DNA of 64,000 nucleotides from contig NZ_CP023689.1 in assembly GCF_008704715.1 (NCBI RefSeq), positions 2,666,001 to 2,730,000 on the forward strand, given 5' to 3'. A program made the position numbers and the translations under genes. Shown here piece by piece: positions 50,323 through 59,173 of the stretch. The notes beneath the pieces are model-generated. The model was not told where the DNA came from, did no database searches, and saw nothing but the letters and a program-made list of their open reading frames with translations. This stretch comes from Streptomyces chartreusis. Its GTDB lineage: Bacteria > Actinomycetota > Actinomycetes > Streptomycetales > Streptomycetaceae. Each line of letters opens with the position of its first letter. Within the stretch, counting starts at the first letter, position 1.

Positions 50323-51573
50323 TCAGACCGACAGGGTCACTCGCATCACGAGCCCGCCTCCTTCACGCGGCTGGGCCGAGATGTGGCCGCCGTGGGCCCG
50401 CACCACCGACCGCACGATGGAGAGGCCGAGGCCCACACCCTTGTCACTGCCCGTGCGCTCCGTCCTCAGCCGCCTGAACGGCTCGAAGAGGTTGTCGATC
50501 TCGTACGCCGGCACCACCGGCCCGGTGTTCGAGACGACCAGGACCGCCTGTCCGTGCTGGATCTCGGTGGTGACCTCGACCCAGCCGTCCTCCGGGACGT
50601 TGTACCGCACGGCGTTCTGCACCAGGTTCAGGGCGATGCGCTCCAGCAGGACGCCGTTGCCCTGGACCACCGCGGTCTTCTGCTCGCCGCGGATCACCAC
50701 CCCCTTGGCCTCCGCCTCGGCGTGCACCTGGTCGACGGCCTGCTCGGCGACCTCGGCGAGGTCGACCGGCTTGCGCTCGACGATCTGGTTGTCGCTGCGG
50801 GCGAGCAGCAGCAGGCCCTCCACGAGCTGCTCACTGCGCTCGTTGGTGGCCAGCAGCGTCTTGCCGAGCTGCTGGAGCTCCACCGGCGCGTTCGGGTCGG
50901 AGAGGTGCACCTCGAGCAGCGTGCGGTTGATCGCCAGCGGGGTGCGCAGCTCGTGCGAGGCGTTGCCGACGAAGCGCTGCTGGGCGGTGAAGGCCCGTTG
51001 CAATCGTTCCAGCATGTCGTCGAAGGTGTCGGCCAGCTCCTTCAGCTCGTCGTCCGGGCCGTCCAGCTCGATACGGCGGGACAGGTCCGAGCCGGCCACC
51101 GCGCGGGCGGTGCGGGTGATGCGGCCCAGCGGCGACAGGACCCGGCCGGCCATCGCGTAGCCGAAGGCGAAGGCGATGATCGCGAGGCCGAGCAGGGCCA
51201 GCAGCGACCGGCTGAGCAGATCGTCGAGGGCGACCCGGCGCTGATCGTCGATACAGGCGCTGACCGCGTCGTTGAACTGCGGGTAGGTGAGGTTCGAGGC
51301 GTTGTTGATCGCGGGGCAGTTGTCGCTGGTGACCTTGAGCTCGGCGCCGCCCACGATCTTGAACAGCGGTTCGTTGCCGGTGTTGATGGCCTGCGCGGCC
51401 AGCAGATAGATGATCGACAGCAGCAGGATGCCGGCGATCAGGAACATCCCGCCGTACAGCAGCGTGAGCCGTATCCGGATCGTCGGGCGCAGCCACGGGA
51501 AGGGCGGCTCCGACCTGCGGGGGTCCCAGGTGGGCTTCGGGGGCGCCTGGGGAGGCGCGGGAGTGGCGGCCAT
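50323..51573 (-). CDS. cutS: Sensor histidine kinase CutS
   Basis: 416 residues. Two membrane helices (about 37-60 and 122-144) enclose an external sensor of about 60 residues with two cysteines (CPAINNAS and CIDDQRR). Then come a HAMP linker, HisKA with His207 (VGNASHELRTPLAI) and HATPase boxes (NLVQNAVRYNV, GVGLGLSIVRSVV). This matches the CutS kinase of Streptomyces. The two external Cys could form a redox-sensitive disulphide. It is coexpressed with cutR, six bases upstream. Confidence 0.9.
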   Translation of the reverse strand: MAATPAPPQAPPKPTWDPRRSEPPFPWLRPTIRIRLTLLYGGMFLIAGILLLSIIYLLAAQAINTGNEPLFKIVGGAELKVTSDNCPAINNASNLTYPQFNDAVSACIDDQRRVALDDLLSRSLLALLGLAIIAFAFGYAMAGRVLSPLGRITRTARAVAGSDLSRRIELDGPDDELKELADTFDDMLERLQRAFTAQQRFVGNASHELRTPLAINRTLLEVHLSDPNAPVELQQLGKTLLATNERSEQLVEGLLLLARSDNQIVERKPVDLAEVAEQAVDQVHAEAEAKGVVIRGEQKTAVVQGNGVLLERIALNLVQNAVRYNVPEDGWVEVTTEIQHGQAVLVVSNTGPVVPAYEIDNLFEPFRRLRTERTGSDKGVGLGLSIVRSVVRAHGGHISAQPREGGGLVMRVTLSV

Positions 51574-51579
51574 GGCGGA

Positions 51580-52233
51580 TCAGATCCGGTAGCCGGAACC
51601 CGGGACGGTCACGATGACCGGCGGCTCGCCCAGCTTGCGGCGCAGCGTCATGACGGTCACCCGCACCACGTTCGTGAACGGGTCGGTGTTCTCGTCCCAC
51701 GCCTTCTCCAGGAGCTGCTCGGCGGAGACGACCGCGCCCTCGCTGCGCATCAGCACCTCCAGCACGGCGAACTCCTTCGGCGCGAGCTGCACCTCCTTGC
51801 CGTCGCGGAAGACCTCGCGGCGGTTGGGGTCCAGCTTGATGCCGGCCCGCTCCAGGACGGGCGGCAGCGGCACGCTGGTGCGGCGGCCGAGGGCACGCAC
51901 GCGTGCAGTCAGCTCGCTGAACGCGAAGGGCTTGGGAAGGTAGTCGTCGGCGCCGATCTCCAGTCCCTCGACCCGGTCGCTGACATCCCCGGAGGCCGTG
52001 AGCATCAGCACGCGGGTGGGCATGCCGAGTTCGACGATCTTGCGGCAGACGTCGTCGCCGTGCACGAGCGGGAGGTCGCGGTCGAGGACGACCACGTCGT
52101 AGTCGTTGACGCCGATGCGCTCCAGGGCGGCCGCACCGTCGTACACGACGTCGACGGCCATGGCCTCCCGGCGCAGTCCGGTGGCCACCGCATCGGCGAG
52201 CAGCTGCTCGTCCTCGACGACGAGTACGCGCAC
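51580..52233 (-). CDS. cutR: Response regulator CutR
   Basis: 217 residues, OmpR type. Phosphoacceptor Asp51 in VVVLDRDLPL, Lys in YLPKPFAFSEL, and a winged-helix C-terminus (LAPKEFAVLEVLMRSEGAVV, VVRVTVMTLRRKLG). The GTG start at 52233 was chosen because the receiver fold begins there and AGGAAGGA lies upstream; longer frames give no homology. Together with CutS it forms a two-component system linked to secretion stress and antibiotic control in Streptomyces. Confidence 0.91.
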   Translation of the reverse strand: MRVLVVEDEQLLADAVATGLRREAMAVDVVYDGAAALERIGVNDYDVVVLDRDLPLVHGDDVCRKIVELGMPTRVLMLTASGDVSDRVEGLEIGADDYLPKPFAFSELTARVRALGRRTSVPLPPVLERAGIKLDPNRREVFRDGKEVQLAPKEFAVLEVLMRSEGAVVSAEQLLEKAWDENTDPFTNVVRVTVMTLRRKLGEPPVIVTVPGSGYRI

Positions 52234-52651
52234 GTCGCTTGTCCTTCCTGTGTCCACCCGCGTAGCGGTTGTGCCGCACGTGGGCAGGGGTGTTTGTCGG
52301 GTCTCTCGGCCTCCATCCTGCCCTTTTCGGCCATAAGTCGGCGGTAAGACGGGTGAGCGGAGCATGCAGGACAGGTGTGAGGCCCGGGAATGCGAGATTT
52401 TCTCTTCCGGTTGAGGTTTCCGTGGGAGGGACCGCGGGGAGGACGGCATGTACACCCCGCGATCACGCTCTGCTTGTGCCGCACCACCTTGCGGTACGAG
52501 GGGATCCGCTTTCCGCAGAGCGGGTGTGGGTGTCCGGCACCGTCGCCGCCCGGCATGGGCAGCGCTGGGCACCTACTGGAGACGTGATCGCCCCTTCCGA
52601 ACGGCACACCCCCGTGCCACCGACCCACGACCCAGGACGAGGGGGCGCAGC
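52234..52651. promoter_or_regulatory. Divergent region between cutR and small conserved gene
   Basis: 418 bases with no supported gene. It should hold the cutRS promoter on one strand and that of the 57-residue gene on the other. Short frames inside have Arg/Ala-rich, low-complexity translations and no convincing ribosome sites. No strong palindrome was noticed. Confidence 0.35.
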
Positions 52652-52825
52652 ATGGACGCATTCACCGCAGGACTTCTGCAGCGCATAAAGACGACCGAGT
52701 CCGACCTGACGCGGGCACGTGACGAGGGCGACGACTTCCTCGTCGAGGTGGAGCAGGGCGAGCTCGACGACCTGCGCCGCCTCGCGGCCGAGCATGGTGT
52801 GGAAGTCAGCGCGTCTGGCGTCTGA
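52652..52825 (+). CDS. Small conserved hypothetical protein (57 aa)
   Basis: A 57-residue acidic, helical protein (MDAFTAGLLQRIKTTESDLT, ARDEGDDFLVEVEQGELDDL, RLAAEHGVEV). GAGGGGG lies nine bases before the ATG, and a strong terminator follows, so it looks like an independent unit. It recurs beside cutRS in Streptomyces to my knowledge. Heptad-like spacing suggests a coiled coil. Function unknown. Confidence 0.75.
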   Translation: MDAFTAGLLQRIKTTESDLTRARDEGDDFLVEVEQGELDDLRRLAAEHGVEVSASGV

Positions 52826-52826
52826 T

Positions 52827-52858
52827 CGGCTTTTCGGCACAACGGCTTTTCGGTACAA
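52827..52858 (+). repeat. Two tandem 16-base repeats before a terminator
   Basis: CGGCTTTTCGGCACAA followed directly by CGGCTTTTCGGTACAA, differing at one base. The pair fills the space between the small gene stop and the terminator hairpin; probably a local duplication without its own function. Confidence 0.6.
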
Positions 52859-52859
52859 C

Positions 52860-52899
52860 GGCGGCCCCCGGCGAATCCAGCGCCGGGGGCCGCCTTTTT
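52860..52899 (+). terminator. Rho-independent terminator after the 57-aa gene
   Basis: Perfect 14-base arms (52860-52873 and 52881-52894), a seven-base loop, and five T residues at 52895-52899. It also lies just downstream of the convergent inositol monophosphatase gene, so it can act from both sides. Confidence 0.9.
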
Positions 52900-52916
52900 C
52901 GTGCCTGTCCGTCGGG

Positions 52917-53744
52917 TCAGTCGTGCCAGGCGCCGAAGTCCTCCAGCAGCTGCTGGAGGGGCTCGAAGACTCCCGGCGTCGCGGCGACCGTCAGGTCACG
53001 GGACGGGCGTTCTCCTGGGCGGCCGCCGGTCAGGGCGCCGGCCTCGCGGGCGATGAGGTCGCCGGCGGCGAAGTCCCAGGCGTTGAGGCCGCGCTCGTAG
53101 TAGCCGTCCAGGCGGCCCGCGGCCAGGTCGCACAGGTCGATCGCGGCCGAGCCGCCCCGGCGGATGTCGCGCAGGAGGGGAATCAGGCGCCGGGCCACGT
53201 CGGCCTGGTGGGTGCGGACCTCGGTGACGTAGTTGAAGCCGGTCGAGACCAGGGCCTGGTCGAGGGGGGCCGTGGGCCGGCAGGTCAGCCGGCGCTCGCC
53301 CTTCCAGGGGCCCGTCGCCCAGGCGCCCCCGCCCCGCACGGCGTGGAACGTCTCGCCGCGCATGGGGGCCGCCACGACGCCGGCCACGGTCTCGCCGTCC
53401 TGCTCGGCGGCGATGGAGACGGACCAGGTCGGCAGTCCGTAGAGGTAGTTCACCGTGCCGTCGAGAGGGTCGATCACCCAGCGGACACCGCTCGTGCCCT
53501 CGGTGGAGGCGCCCTCCTCGCCGAGGAAGCCGTCGTCGGGGCGCTGCTCGGAGATCAGGTTCGTGATCAGCTTCTCGGCGGCGATGTCCATCTCGGTGAC
53601 GACGTCGATCGGGCTGGACTTGGTCGCGGCCACCGCGAGGTCGGCCGGGCGGCCGTCGCGCAGGAGTTCACCGGCGCGGCGGGCCGCCTCCCGGGCCAGG
53701 GTGAGCAGTTCCGTGGGCAGGGCGTCGGTCACGGGGCTCCTCAT
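52917..53744 (-). CDS. Inositol monophosphatase family protein
   Basis: 275 residues. Metal-site motifs are FLGEEGAS (Glu), [17 protein letters not shown] (the DPxDGT motif) and [16 protein letters not shown] (WD motif), which together bind Mg2+/Li+ and the phosphate. The family hydrolyses inositol 1-phosphate or related sugar phosphates, including histidinol phosphate and FBP. The ATG overlaps the ferrochelatase stop (ATGA); a GTG at 53732 is an alternative. Confidence 0.9.
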   Translation of the reverse strand: MRSPVTDALPTELLTLAREAARRAGELLRDGRPADLAVAATKSSPIDVVTEMDIAAEKLITNLISEQRPDDGFLGEEGASTEGTSGVRWVIDPLDGTVNYLYGLPTWSVSIAAEQDGETVAGVVAAPMRGETFHAVRGGGAWATGPWKGERRLTCRPTAPLDQALVSTGFNYVTEVRTHQADVARRLIPLLRDIRRGGSAAIDLCDLAAGRLDGYYERGLNAWDFAAGDLIAREAGALTGGRPGERPSRDLTVAATPGVFEPLQQLLEDFGAWHD

Positions 53745-54868
53745 GCGTAGGGGCTGTCGGCGCCGGCTGCGGCGGGCCTGGGTGCGCGGGACGGGCAGCA
53801 GCCGACCGGGCAGAGGTTGTGGCTCGCGCCGAGCGCGCCTAGTGCGCAGGGCGTGACCTCCTCGGCGCGCTCCACGGCGGCGCGCTCCAGGACGAGGTCG
53901 CGGACCGCGGCGGCGAAACGCGGGTCGTCGCCGACGGTGGCCGAGCGGCGCATCGGCAGGCCCAGCTCCGCGGCCTTGTCCTTGGCCTCGGTGTCGAGGT
54001 CGTAGAGGACCTCCATGTGGTCGGAGACGAAGCCGATGGGCGCGATCACGACGGCCGGGACGCCGGCCGCGTGCCGCTCGTCGAGGTGGTCGCAGATGTC
54101 GGGCTCCAGCCAGGGGATGTGCGGGGCGCCGGAGCGGGACTGGTAGACGAGCTGCCAGGGGTGGTCCCTGCCCGTGCGCTCACGCACGGCGTCCGCGATC
54201 ACCCGGGCCACGTCCAGGTGCTCGGCGACGTACGCGCCGCCGTCGCCGTGGTCCTCGACGCGGCCGGAGCTGTCGGCTGCGGCGGTCGGGATGGAGTGGG
54301 TGGAGAACGCGATGTGCGCGCCGGCCCGGACGTCGTCGGGAAGGTCGGCCAGGGAGCGCAGCACGCCGTCGATCATCGGCTCCAGGAAGCCGGGGTGGTT
54401 GAAGTAGTGCCGCAGCTTGTCGATCCGGGGCAGTTCGAGGCCCTCGGCCTCCAGCGCGGCCAGCGAGTCGGCGAGGTTCTCGCGGTACTGGCGGCAGCCC
54501 GAGTAGGAGGCGTACGCGCTGGTGGCGAGGACCAGGATGCGGCGGTGGCCGTCGGTGACCATCTCGCGCAGCGTGTCCGTCAGGTACGGCGCCCAGTTGC
54601 GGTTGCCCCAGTAGATCGGCAGATCCAGACCGTGCTCGGCGAAGTCCTTGCGCAGGGCGTCCAGCAGGGCGCGGTTCTGGTCGTTGATGGGGCTGACGCC
54701 GCCGAACCGGAAGTAGTGCTCGCCGACTTCCTTCAGGCGTTCGGTGGGGATGCCCCGCCCACGCGTGACGTTCTCCAGGAACGGGATCACCTCGTCCGGG
54801 CCCTCGGGGCCGCCGAAGGAGAGCAGGAGCAAGGCGTCGTAGGGGCTGGCATCGCGCGCGTCTGGCAT
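53741..54868 (-). CDS. hemH: Ferrochelatase (actinobacterial [2Fe-2S] type)
   Basis: 375 residues. [20 protein letters not shown] opens the family; the active-site His is in AFSTHSIPT. The first cluster-type Cys is in [10 protein letters not shown] and three more are near the C-terminus ([13 protein letters not shown]), the pattern of [2Fe-2S] actinobacterial enzymes. In actinobacteria this enzyme inserts iron into coproporphyrin III (CpfC) in the coproporphyrin-dependent haem route. It is followed by an overlapping inositol monophosphatase gene. A palindrome resembling an iron box lies 82 bases upstream in the divergent region, which would fit iron-dependent control. Confidence 0.92.
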   Translation of the reverse strand: MPDARDASPYDALLLLSFGGPEGPDEVIPFLENVTRGRGIPTERLKEVGEHYFRFGGVSPINDQNRALLDALRKDFAEHGLDLPIYWGNRNWAPYLTDTLREMVTDGHRRILVLATSAYASYSGCRQYRENLADSLAALEAEGLELPRIDKLRHYFNHPGFLEPMIDGVLRSLADLPDDVRAGAHIAFSTHSIPTAAADSSGRVEDHGDGGAYVAEHLDVARVIADAVRERTGRDHPWQLVYQSRSGAPHIPWLEPDICDHLDERHAAGVPAVVIAPIGFVSDHMEVLYDLDTEAKDKAAELGLPMRRSATVGDDPRFAAAVRDLVLERAAVERAEEVTPCALGALGASHNLCPVGCCPSRAPRPAAAGADSPYA

Positions 54869-54949
54869 GGGTCGATCCTGTCATCCGGTACTGACAGCCG
54901 GGAAACGGCGGGGTGTCGACCCGGGTTCCCCGTTCGCCCGTACGGGTGC

Positions 54950-54965
54950 GTTAGGGTCACCTAAC
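54950..54965. promoter_or_regulatory. Iron-box-like palindrome (DmdR1/IdeR type)
   Basis: GTTAGGGTCACCTAAC, with perfect six-base arms around GTCA. It matches the remembered DmdR/IdeR consensus TTAGGTTAGGCTCACCTAA at 15 of 19 positions when read as 54946-54964. It lies between hemH and the divergent MFS gene, so either could be repressed when iron is plentiful. Confidence 0.6.
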
Positions 54966-55055
54966 TCGTAAGCTGTCTCGGCTGGCGACACGCCTTACCG
55001 CGCGCTCCAGAGCCTCACCCGTCCACGCCTGCTTCCGCCTTGACCGGAGACCCCC

Positions 55056-56294
55056 GTGCCCAGCCCCTACCGCGCCCTGTTCGCCGCCCCCGGCTCCAAG
55101 GCCTTCTCCGCCGCGGGTCTCCTCGGCCGGATGCCGCTGTCGATGATGGGCATCGGCGTGGTGACCATGGTGTCCCAGCTGACCGGGCGGTACGGCCTGG
55201 CCGGCGCCCTGTCGGCCACCATCGCGCTCGCCGCGGCGGTGGCGGGCCCTCAGGTCTCGCGCATGGTGGACCAGTACGGGCAGGCCCGGGTGCTGCGCCC
55301 GGCGACGCTGATCTCGCTCGCGGCGGGCGCCCTGCTGCTGTTCGCGGCGCACTACTCGTGGCCGGACTGGGTGCTGTTCGTGGCCTGTGTCGGCATCGGC
55401 TGCGTGCCGAGCGTGGGGGCGATGATCCGGGCCCGCTGGGCCGCGCTGTACCGGGGGACGCCCCAGCTGCACACCGCGTACTCCTTCGAGTCCGTGATCG
55501 ACGAGGTGTGCTTCATCTTCGGGCCGATCATCTCCATCGGGCTGTCGACGGCGTGGTTCCCCGAGGCCGGGCCGCTGCTCGCGGGCTGCTTCCTGGCGGT
55601 CGGCGTCTTCTGGCTGACCGCGCAGCACGCCACCGAGCCCGCGCCGCATCCGCGCGAGAAGCAGGGCGGCAGCTCCGCCGTGCGTGCCCCCGGGCTCCAG
55701 GTGCTGGTGGCCACCTTCGTGGCGACCGGCGCGATCTTCGGGGCCGTCGACGTGGTCACCGTGGCCTTCGCCGACGAGCAGGGGCACAAGAGCGCCGCGA
55801 GCCTCGTCCTCGCGCTGTACGCGGCGGGCTCCTGCGCGGCGGGCCTCGTCTTCGGGCTGCTGCGCTTCAAGGGGGCGCCCGAACGTCGTTGGCTGCTGGG
55901 CATATGCGCGATGGCCGTGAGTATGATCCCCCTCCTACTGGTCGGAAACTTGCCGTTTCTGGCCGTGGCGCTGTTCGTCTCGGGCATGGCCGTCGCTCCC
56001 ACGATGATCACCACCATGTCCCTGATCGAAGAGCACGTACCACGCGCGCAACTGACCGAGGGCATGACCTGGGTGAGCACCGGGCTGGCGGTCGGGGTCG
56101 CGCTCGGCTCCTCCATGGCCGGCTGGGTGATCGACGCGGCCGGCGCGGACGCCGGGTACGGGGTTCCGGCGGTGTCCGGGGCCGTCGCGGTCGCGGTCGG
56201 TTTCCTGGGGTACCGCCGGCTCAGCAGGCCGGCTCCGCGTCGGGAGGGCACCGTTGAGCAGCACAGCGAGCGGGAAGAACGGCACGTGGCGTAA
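55056..56294 (+). CDS. MFS transporter
   Basis: 412 residues with about twelve hydrophobic helices and a central cytoplasmic loop (EPAPHPREKQGGSSAVRAPG). The first loop carries VSRMVDQYGQARVLRP, in the place of MFS motif A. It resembles small-molecule exporters of the sugar efflux/drug type. The GTG has GGAGA seven bases upstream. The iron-box-like palindrome about 90 bases upstream raises the possibility of a siderophore or haem-related substrate; the sequence itself does not show it. The end overlaps the next gene by 41 bases. Confidence 0.82.
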   Translation: MPSPYRALFAAPGSKAFSAAGLLGRMPLSMMGIGVVTMVSQLTGRYGLAGALSATIALAAAVAGPQVSRMVDQYGQARVLRPATLISLAAGALLLFAAHYSWPDWVLFVACVGIGCVPSVGAMIRARWAALYRGTPQLHTAYSFESVIDEVCFIFGPIISIGLSTAWFPEAGPLLAGCFLAVGVFWLTAQHATEPAPHPREKQGGSSAVRAPGLQVLVATFVATGAIFGAVDVVTVAFADEQGHKSAASLVLALYAAGSCAAGLVFGLLRFKGAPERRWLLGICAMAVSMIPLLLVGNLPFLAVALFVSGMAVAPTMITTMSLIEEHVPRAQLTEGMTWVSTGLAVGVALGSSMAGWVIDAAGADAGYGVPAVSGAVAVAVGFLGYRRLSRPAPRREGTVEQHSEREERHVA

Positions 56295-57582
56295 CTGGGG
56301 CGGCACTGTCGCCGCCCGCCCCGCGCGGGAGGTCGCTCCGGCGTCCGTGGAGGAACTGGCCGCGGCGATACGCCGGGCCGCCGAGGACGGCCTGAAGGTG
56401 AAGGCGGTCGGCAGCGGGCACTCCTTCACGTCCATAGCCGCGACCGACGGTGTGCTGGTCCGCCCTCAGCTGCTGACCGGCATCCGGCACATCGACCGCG
56501 AGGCCGGGACGGTCACGGTCGAGGCGGGCACCCCGCTCAAGCGCCTCAACGTGGCCCTGGCGCGCGAGGGCCTGTCGCTCGCGAACATGGGCGACATCAT
56601 GGAGCAGACGGTCTCGGGCGCCACCAGCACCGGCACGCACGGCACGGGCCGCGACTCGGCCTCGATCGCCGCCCAGATCAAGGCCCTGGAACTGGTCACC
56701 GCCGACGGCTCGGTGCTCACCTGCTCCGAGAAGGGGACCGATGAAGAACGCGCGGTCTTCGCGGCGGCCCGTATCGGCCTCGGCGCCCTGGGCGTCGTCA
56801 CCGCGATCACCTTCGCCGTGGAGCCGATCTTCCTGCTGACCGCGCGGGAGGAGCCGATGCCGCTCGCACGGGTCCTGGCGGAGTTCGACGAACTGTGGAC
56901 CGAGAACGAGCACTTCGAGTTCTACTGGTTCCCGCACACCGGCAGCACCAACACCAAGCGCAACAACAGAAGCGCGGGCCCGGAGAAGCCGGTGGGGCAG
57001 CTCGCGGGCTGGTTCGAGGACGAACTGCTCTCCAACGGCGTCTTCCAGGTGGCCCAGTGGGTCGGCCGCGCGGCACCCGCCACGATCCCGGCGATAGCCC
57101 AGGTCTCCAGCAAGGCCCTCTCCGCGCGGACCTACACGGACATCCCCTACAAGGTCTTCACATCACCGCGCCGGGTGCGCTTCGTGGAGATGGAGTACGC
57201 CGTTCCGCGCGAGGCCGTCGTCGAGACGCTGCGCGAACTCAAGGCCATGGTCGAGCGCTCCGGCCTGCGGGTCAGCTTCCCCGTCGAGGTGCGCACCGCG
57301 CCGGCCGACGACATCACCCTGTCCACCGCCTCGGGGCGCGACACCGCGTACATCGCCGTCCACATGGTCAAGGGCACTCCGTTCCAGCGGTACTTCACCT
57401 CCGCCGAACACATCTTCACGGCGCACGAGGGGCGCCCGCACTGGGGCAAGATCCACACGCGCGACGCCGAGTACTTCGCCGGGGTCTACCCGCGCTTCGA
57501 GGAGTTCACCGCCCTGCGGGACCGGCTCGACCCCGACCGGCTCTTCCAGAACGACTACCTGCGGAGGGTGTTGGGCGCGTAG
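56254..57582 (+). CDS. FAD-linked alditol/D-arabinono-1,4-lactone oxidase family protein
   Basis: 442 residues of the VAO flavoprotein fold. The FAD-binding loop is AVGSGHSFTSIAATDG, with His56 the likely covalent FAD attachment site by analogy with alditol oxidase. GATSTGTHGTGR follows and the C-terminal ALO domain contains EMEYAVPREAVVETLRELKA and RPHWGKIHTRDAEYF. It oxidises a polyol or sugar lactone with O2, giving H2O2. The TTG start is supported by GGGAGGG five bases upstream and lies 41 bases inside the MFS gene, so the two are translationally coupled. Confidence 0.87.
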   Translation: MSSTASGKNGTWRNWGGTVAARPAREVAPASVEELAAAIRRAAEDGLKVKAVGSGHSFTSIAATDGVLVRPQLLTGIRHIDREAGTVTVEAGTPLKRLNVALAREGLSLANMGDIMEQTVSGATSTGTHGTGRDSASIAAQIKALELVTADGSVLTCSEKGTDEERAVFAAARIGLGALGVVTAITFAVEPIFLLTAREEPMPLARVLAEFDELWTENEHFEFYWFPHTGSTNTKRNNRSAGPEKPVGQLAGWFEDELLSNGVFQVAQWVGRAAPATIPAIAQVSSKALSARTYTDIPYKVFTSPRRVRFVEMEYAVPREAVVETLRELKAMVERSGLRVSFPVEVRTAPADDITLSTASGRDTAYIAVHMVKGTPFQRYFTSAEHIFTAHEGRPHWGKIHTRDAEYFAGVYPRFEEFTALRDRLDPDRLFQNDYLRRVLGA

Positions 57583-58043
57583 CGCCCGGTCCGCGGGCCC
57601 GCCCTTCCGGCCAACTGCGCGGCAGGGGCACGCACGGTCGAAAGCATTAGTTCCGTTTCTGACATTTGCGTGAAGTACGCCACGTTCAAGGTCCAAAACC
57701 GCCCAACCCACGGCCGAGTCACGCCTCTTGCCAGAAGTTGGGCGGCGTGCCAATCCACGCACGTGGCCCAAATGGAGTACTGTGGCGAGCCCTGGGTCCG
57801 GTCTCCCGCCTGGGCATCCGTGGCCTTCAAGGACCGCCGGGAGGGGGCTAGTTGCACAGGGTGACGGAGTTGGTCACTTAGCGTTGCGAATAGGTAACCG
57901 TGCCATAACGGCGATCCAGGGCCCGTGCCCGACACGCCGGGCAACTCGGCAAGGTTGTGGCAGGCTGCACCCGGGCAGGCCACACTCGACTAGCGGAAGC
58001 AGCGACGCACGTGACGTCGGCAGGCACCACCCGGGAGGTCCCC
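57583..58043. promoter_or_regulatory. 461-base upstream region of sepH
   Basis: No gene supported. It presumably holds the sepH promoter and a long leader. A GTGAC-N7-GTCAC inverted repeat (57861-57877) is a possible regulator site. It is less G+C-rich than the surrounding genes around 57640-57790 and 57870-57920. Short frames here lack ribosome sites and family resemblance. Confidence 0.4.
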
Positions 58044-59081
58044 ATGCCCGAACTGCGTGTCGTGGCCGTCTCAAATGACGGCACACGGCTGGTGCTGAAG
58101 GCTGCCGACGCAACGGAGTACACCCTTCCGATCGACGAACGCCTGCGCGCAGCCGTGCGCGGCGACCGTCCGCGTCTCGGCCAGATCGAGATCGAGGTGG
58201 AGAGCCATCTCCGCCCCCGCGACATCCAGGCGCGTATACGCGCCGGTGCCACCGCGGAAGAGGTCGCCCAGCTCGCCGGCATCCCCGTCGACCGTGTGCG
58301 GCGCTTCGAGGGTCCTGTGCTCGCCGAGCGTGCCTTCATGGCCGAGCGGGCGCGCAAGACTCCCGTACGTCGGCCCGGTGAGAACGCCGCGGGTCCGCAG
58401 CTCGGCGAGGCCGTCCAGGAGCGGCTGCCGCTGCGCGGCGCCGACAAGGACACCGTGCAGTGGGACTCGTGGCGCCGCGACGACGGCACCTGGGAAGTGC
58501 TGCTGGTCTACCTGGTGGCGGGCGAACCGCACTCGGCGAGCTGGACCTACGACCCGCCCCGGCGGCTAGTCCAGGCCGTCGACGAGGAGGCGCGCTCGCT
58601 GATCGGCGAGTCCGACGACCTCGCCGCACCGGAGCCCAGTTTCCCGTTCGTGCCGCGGATCGCCCGGCTTCCGCGTGAGCGTTCGATGGACCGTGCCCTC
58701 GACACCGCGCGGCCGAGCCTGCCGGCCCAGGCCTCCGAACCGGTCGAGGAGACCGCGGAGGAGCGGGACTCGCTGACCAGCCTGCTGGAGGCGGTGCCGA
58801 GCTTCCGTGGCGACATGGTGGTCCCCGAGCGGCCTGCGGAGCCCGAGGTGGAGGATCCGCCGGCCGAACCGGCCGCGGAGGAGCCTCCCGCTCCGGCCGC
58901 GTCCGCCGGCTCCGCCTACGCGGACGTCCTCATGCCCCGCTCCGTGGGCAGCCACCGCGATCGCCTCATCGGTGCCACCGACCGCCAGGCCGAGGCGGAC
59001 GGCGTCCGTCCGGGCCGCCGGGCCGCCGTCCCGAGCTGGGACGAGATCGTGTTCGGCACCCGCAGGAAGAAGCAGGAGTAG
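58044..59081 (+). CDS. sepH: Septation protein SepH
   Basis: 345 residues. The N-terminal DUF3071 domain (PELRVVAVSNDGTRLVLKAA, DATEYTLPIDERLRAAVRGD) includes a helix-turn-helix (ATAEEVAQLAGIPVDRVRRF). The remaining half is acidic, Pro/Ala-rich and probably disordered, ending in VPSWDEIVFGTRRKKQE, the conserved short C-terminal motif. In Streptomyces SepH binds FtsZ and stimulates its assembly at septa. The ATG has GGGAGG six bases upstream. A hairpin terminator follows. Confidence 0.93.
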   Translation: MPELRVVAVSNDGTRLVLKAADATEYTLPIDERLRAAVRGDRPRLGQIEIEVESHLRPRDIQARIRAGATAEEVAQLAGIPVDRVRRFEGPVLAERAFMAERARKTPVRRPGENAAGPQLGEAVQERLPLRGADKDTVQWDSWRRDDGTWEVLLVYLVAGEPHSASWTYDPPRRLVQAVDEEARSLIGESDDLAAPEPSFPFVPRIARLPRERSMDRALDTARPSLPAQASEPVEETAEERDSLTSLLEAVPSFRGDMVVPERPAEPEVEDPPAEPAAEEPPAPAASAGSAYADVLMPRSVGSHRDRLIGATDRQAEADGVRPGRRAAVPSWDEIVFGTRRKKQE

Positions 59082-59126
59082 CCGGTAACCGCCGGTCGTA
59101 CAGCCGCCCGTGCGGCCGTACGAGGA

Positions 59127-59158
59127 CGAGGGCCGCGTTGTTCGCAACGCGGCCCTCG
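59127..59158. terminator. Bidirectional hairpin terminator with TTCG loop
   Basis: Perfect 14-base arms (59127-59140 and 59145-59158) closed by TTCG, the DNA form of the very stable UUCG tetraloop. It lies between convergent sepH and sulfurtransferase genes. Confidence 0.88.
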
Positions 59159-59173
59159 ATCTGTGTACGGGTC

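Noticed and set aside
52234..52651. In-frame extension of the cutR gene to a 330-residue protein
   Set aside because: The receiver domain starts at the GTG at 52233 with a good ribosome site; the extra N-terminal sequence is low-complexity and unlike any response regulator.
57583..58043. Short frames (60-140 codons) upstream of sepH on both strands
   Set aside because: No ribosome sites, atypical codon use and no family resemblance; treated as non-coding.
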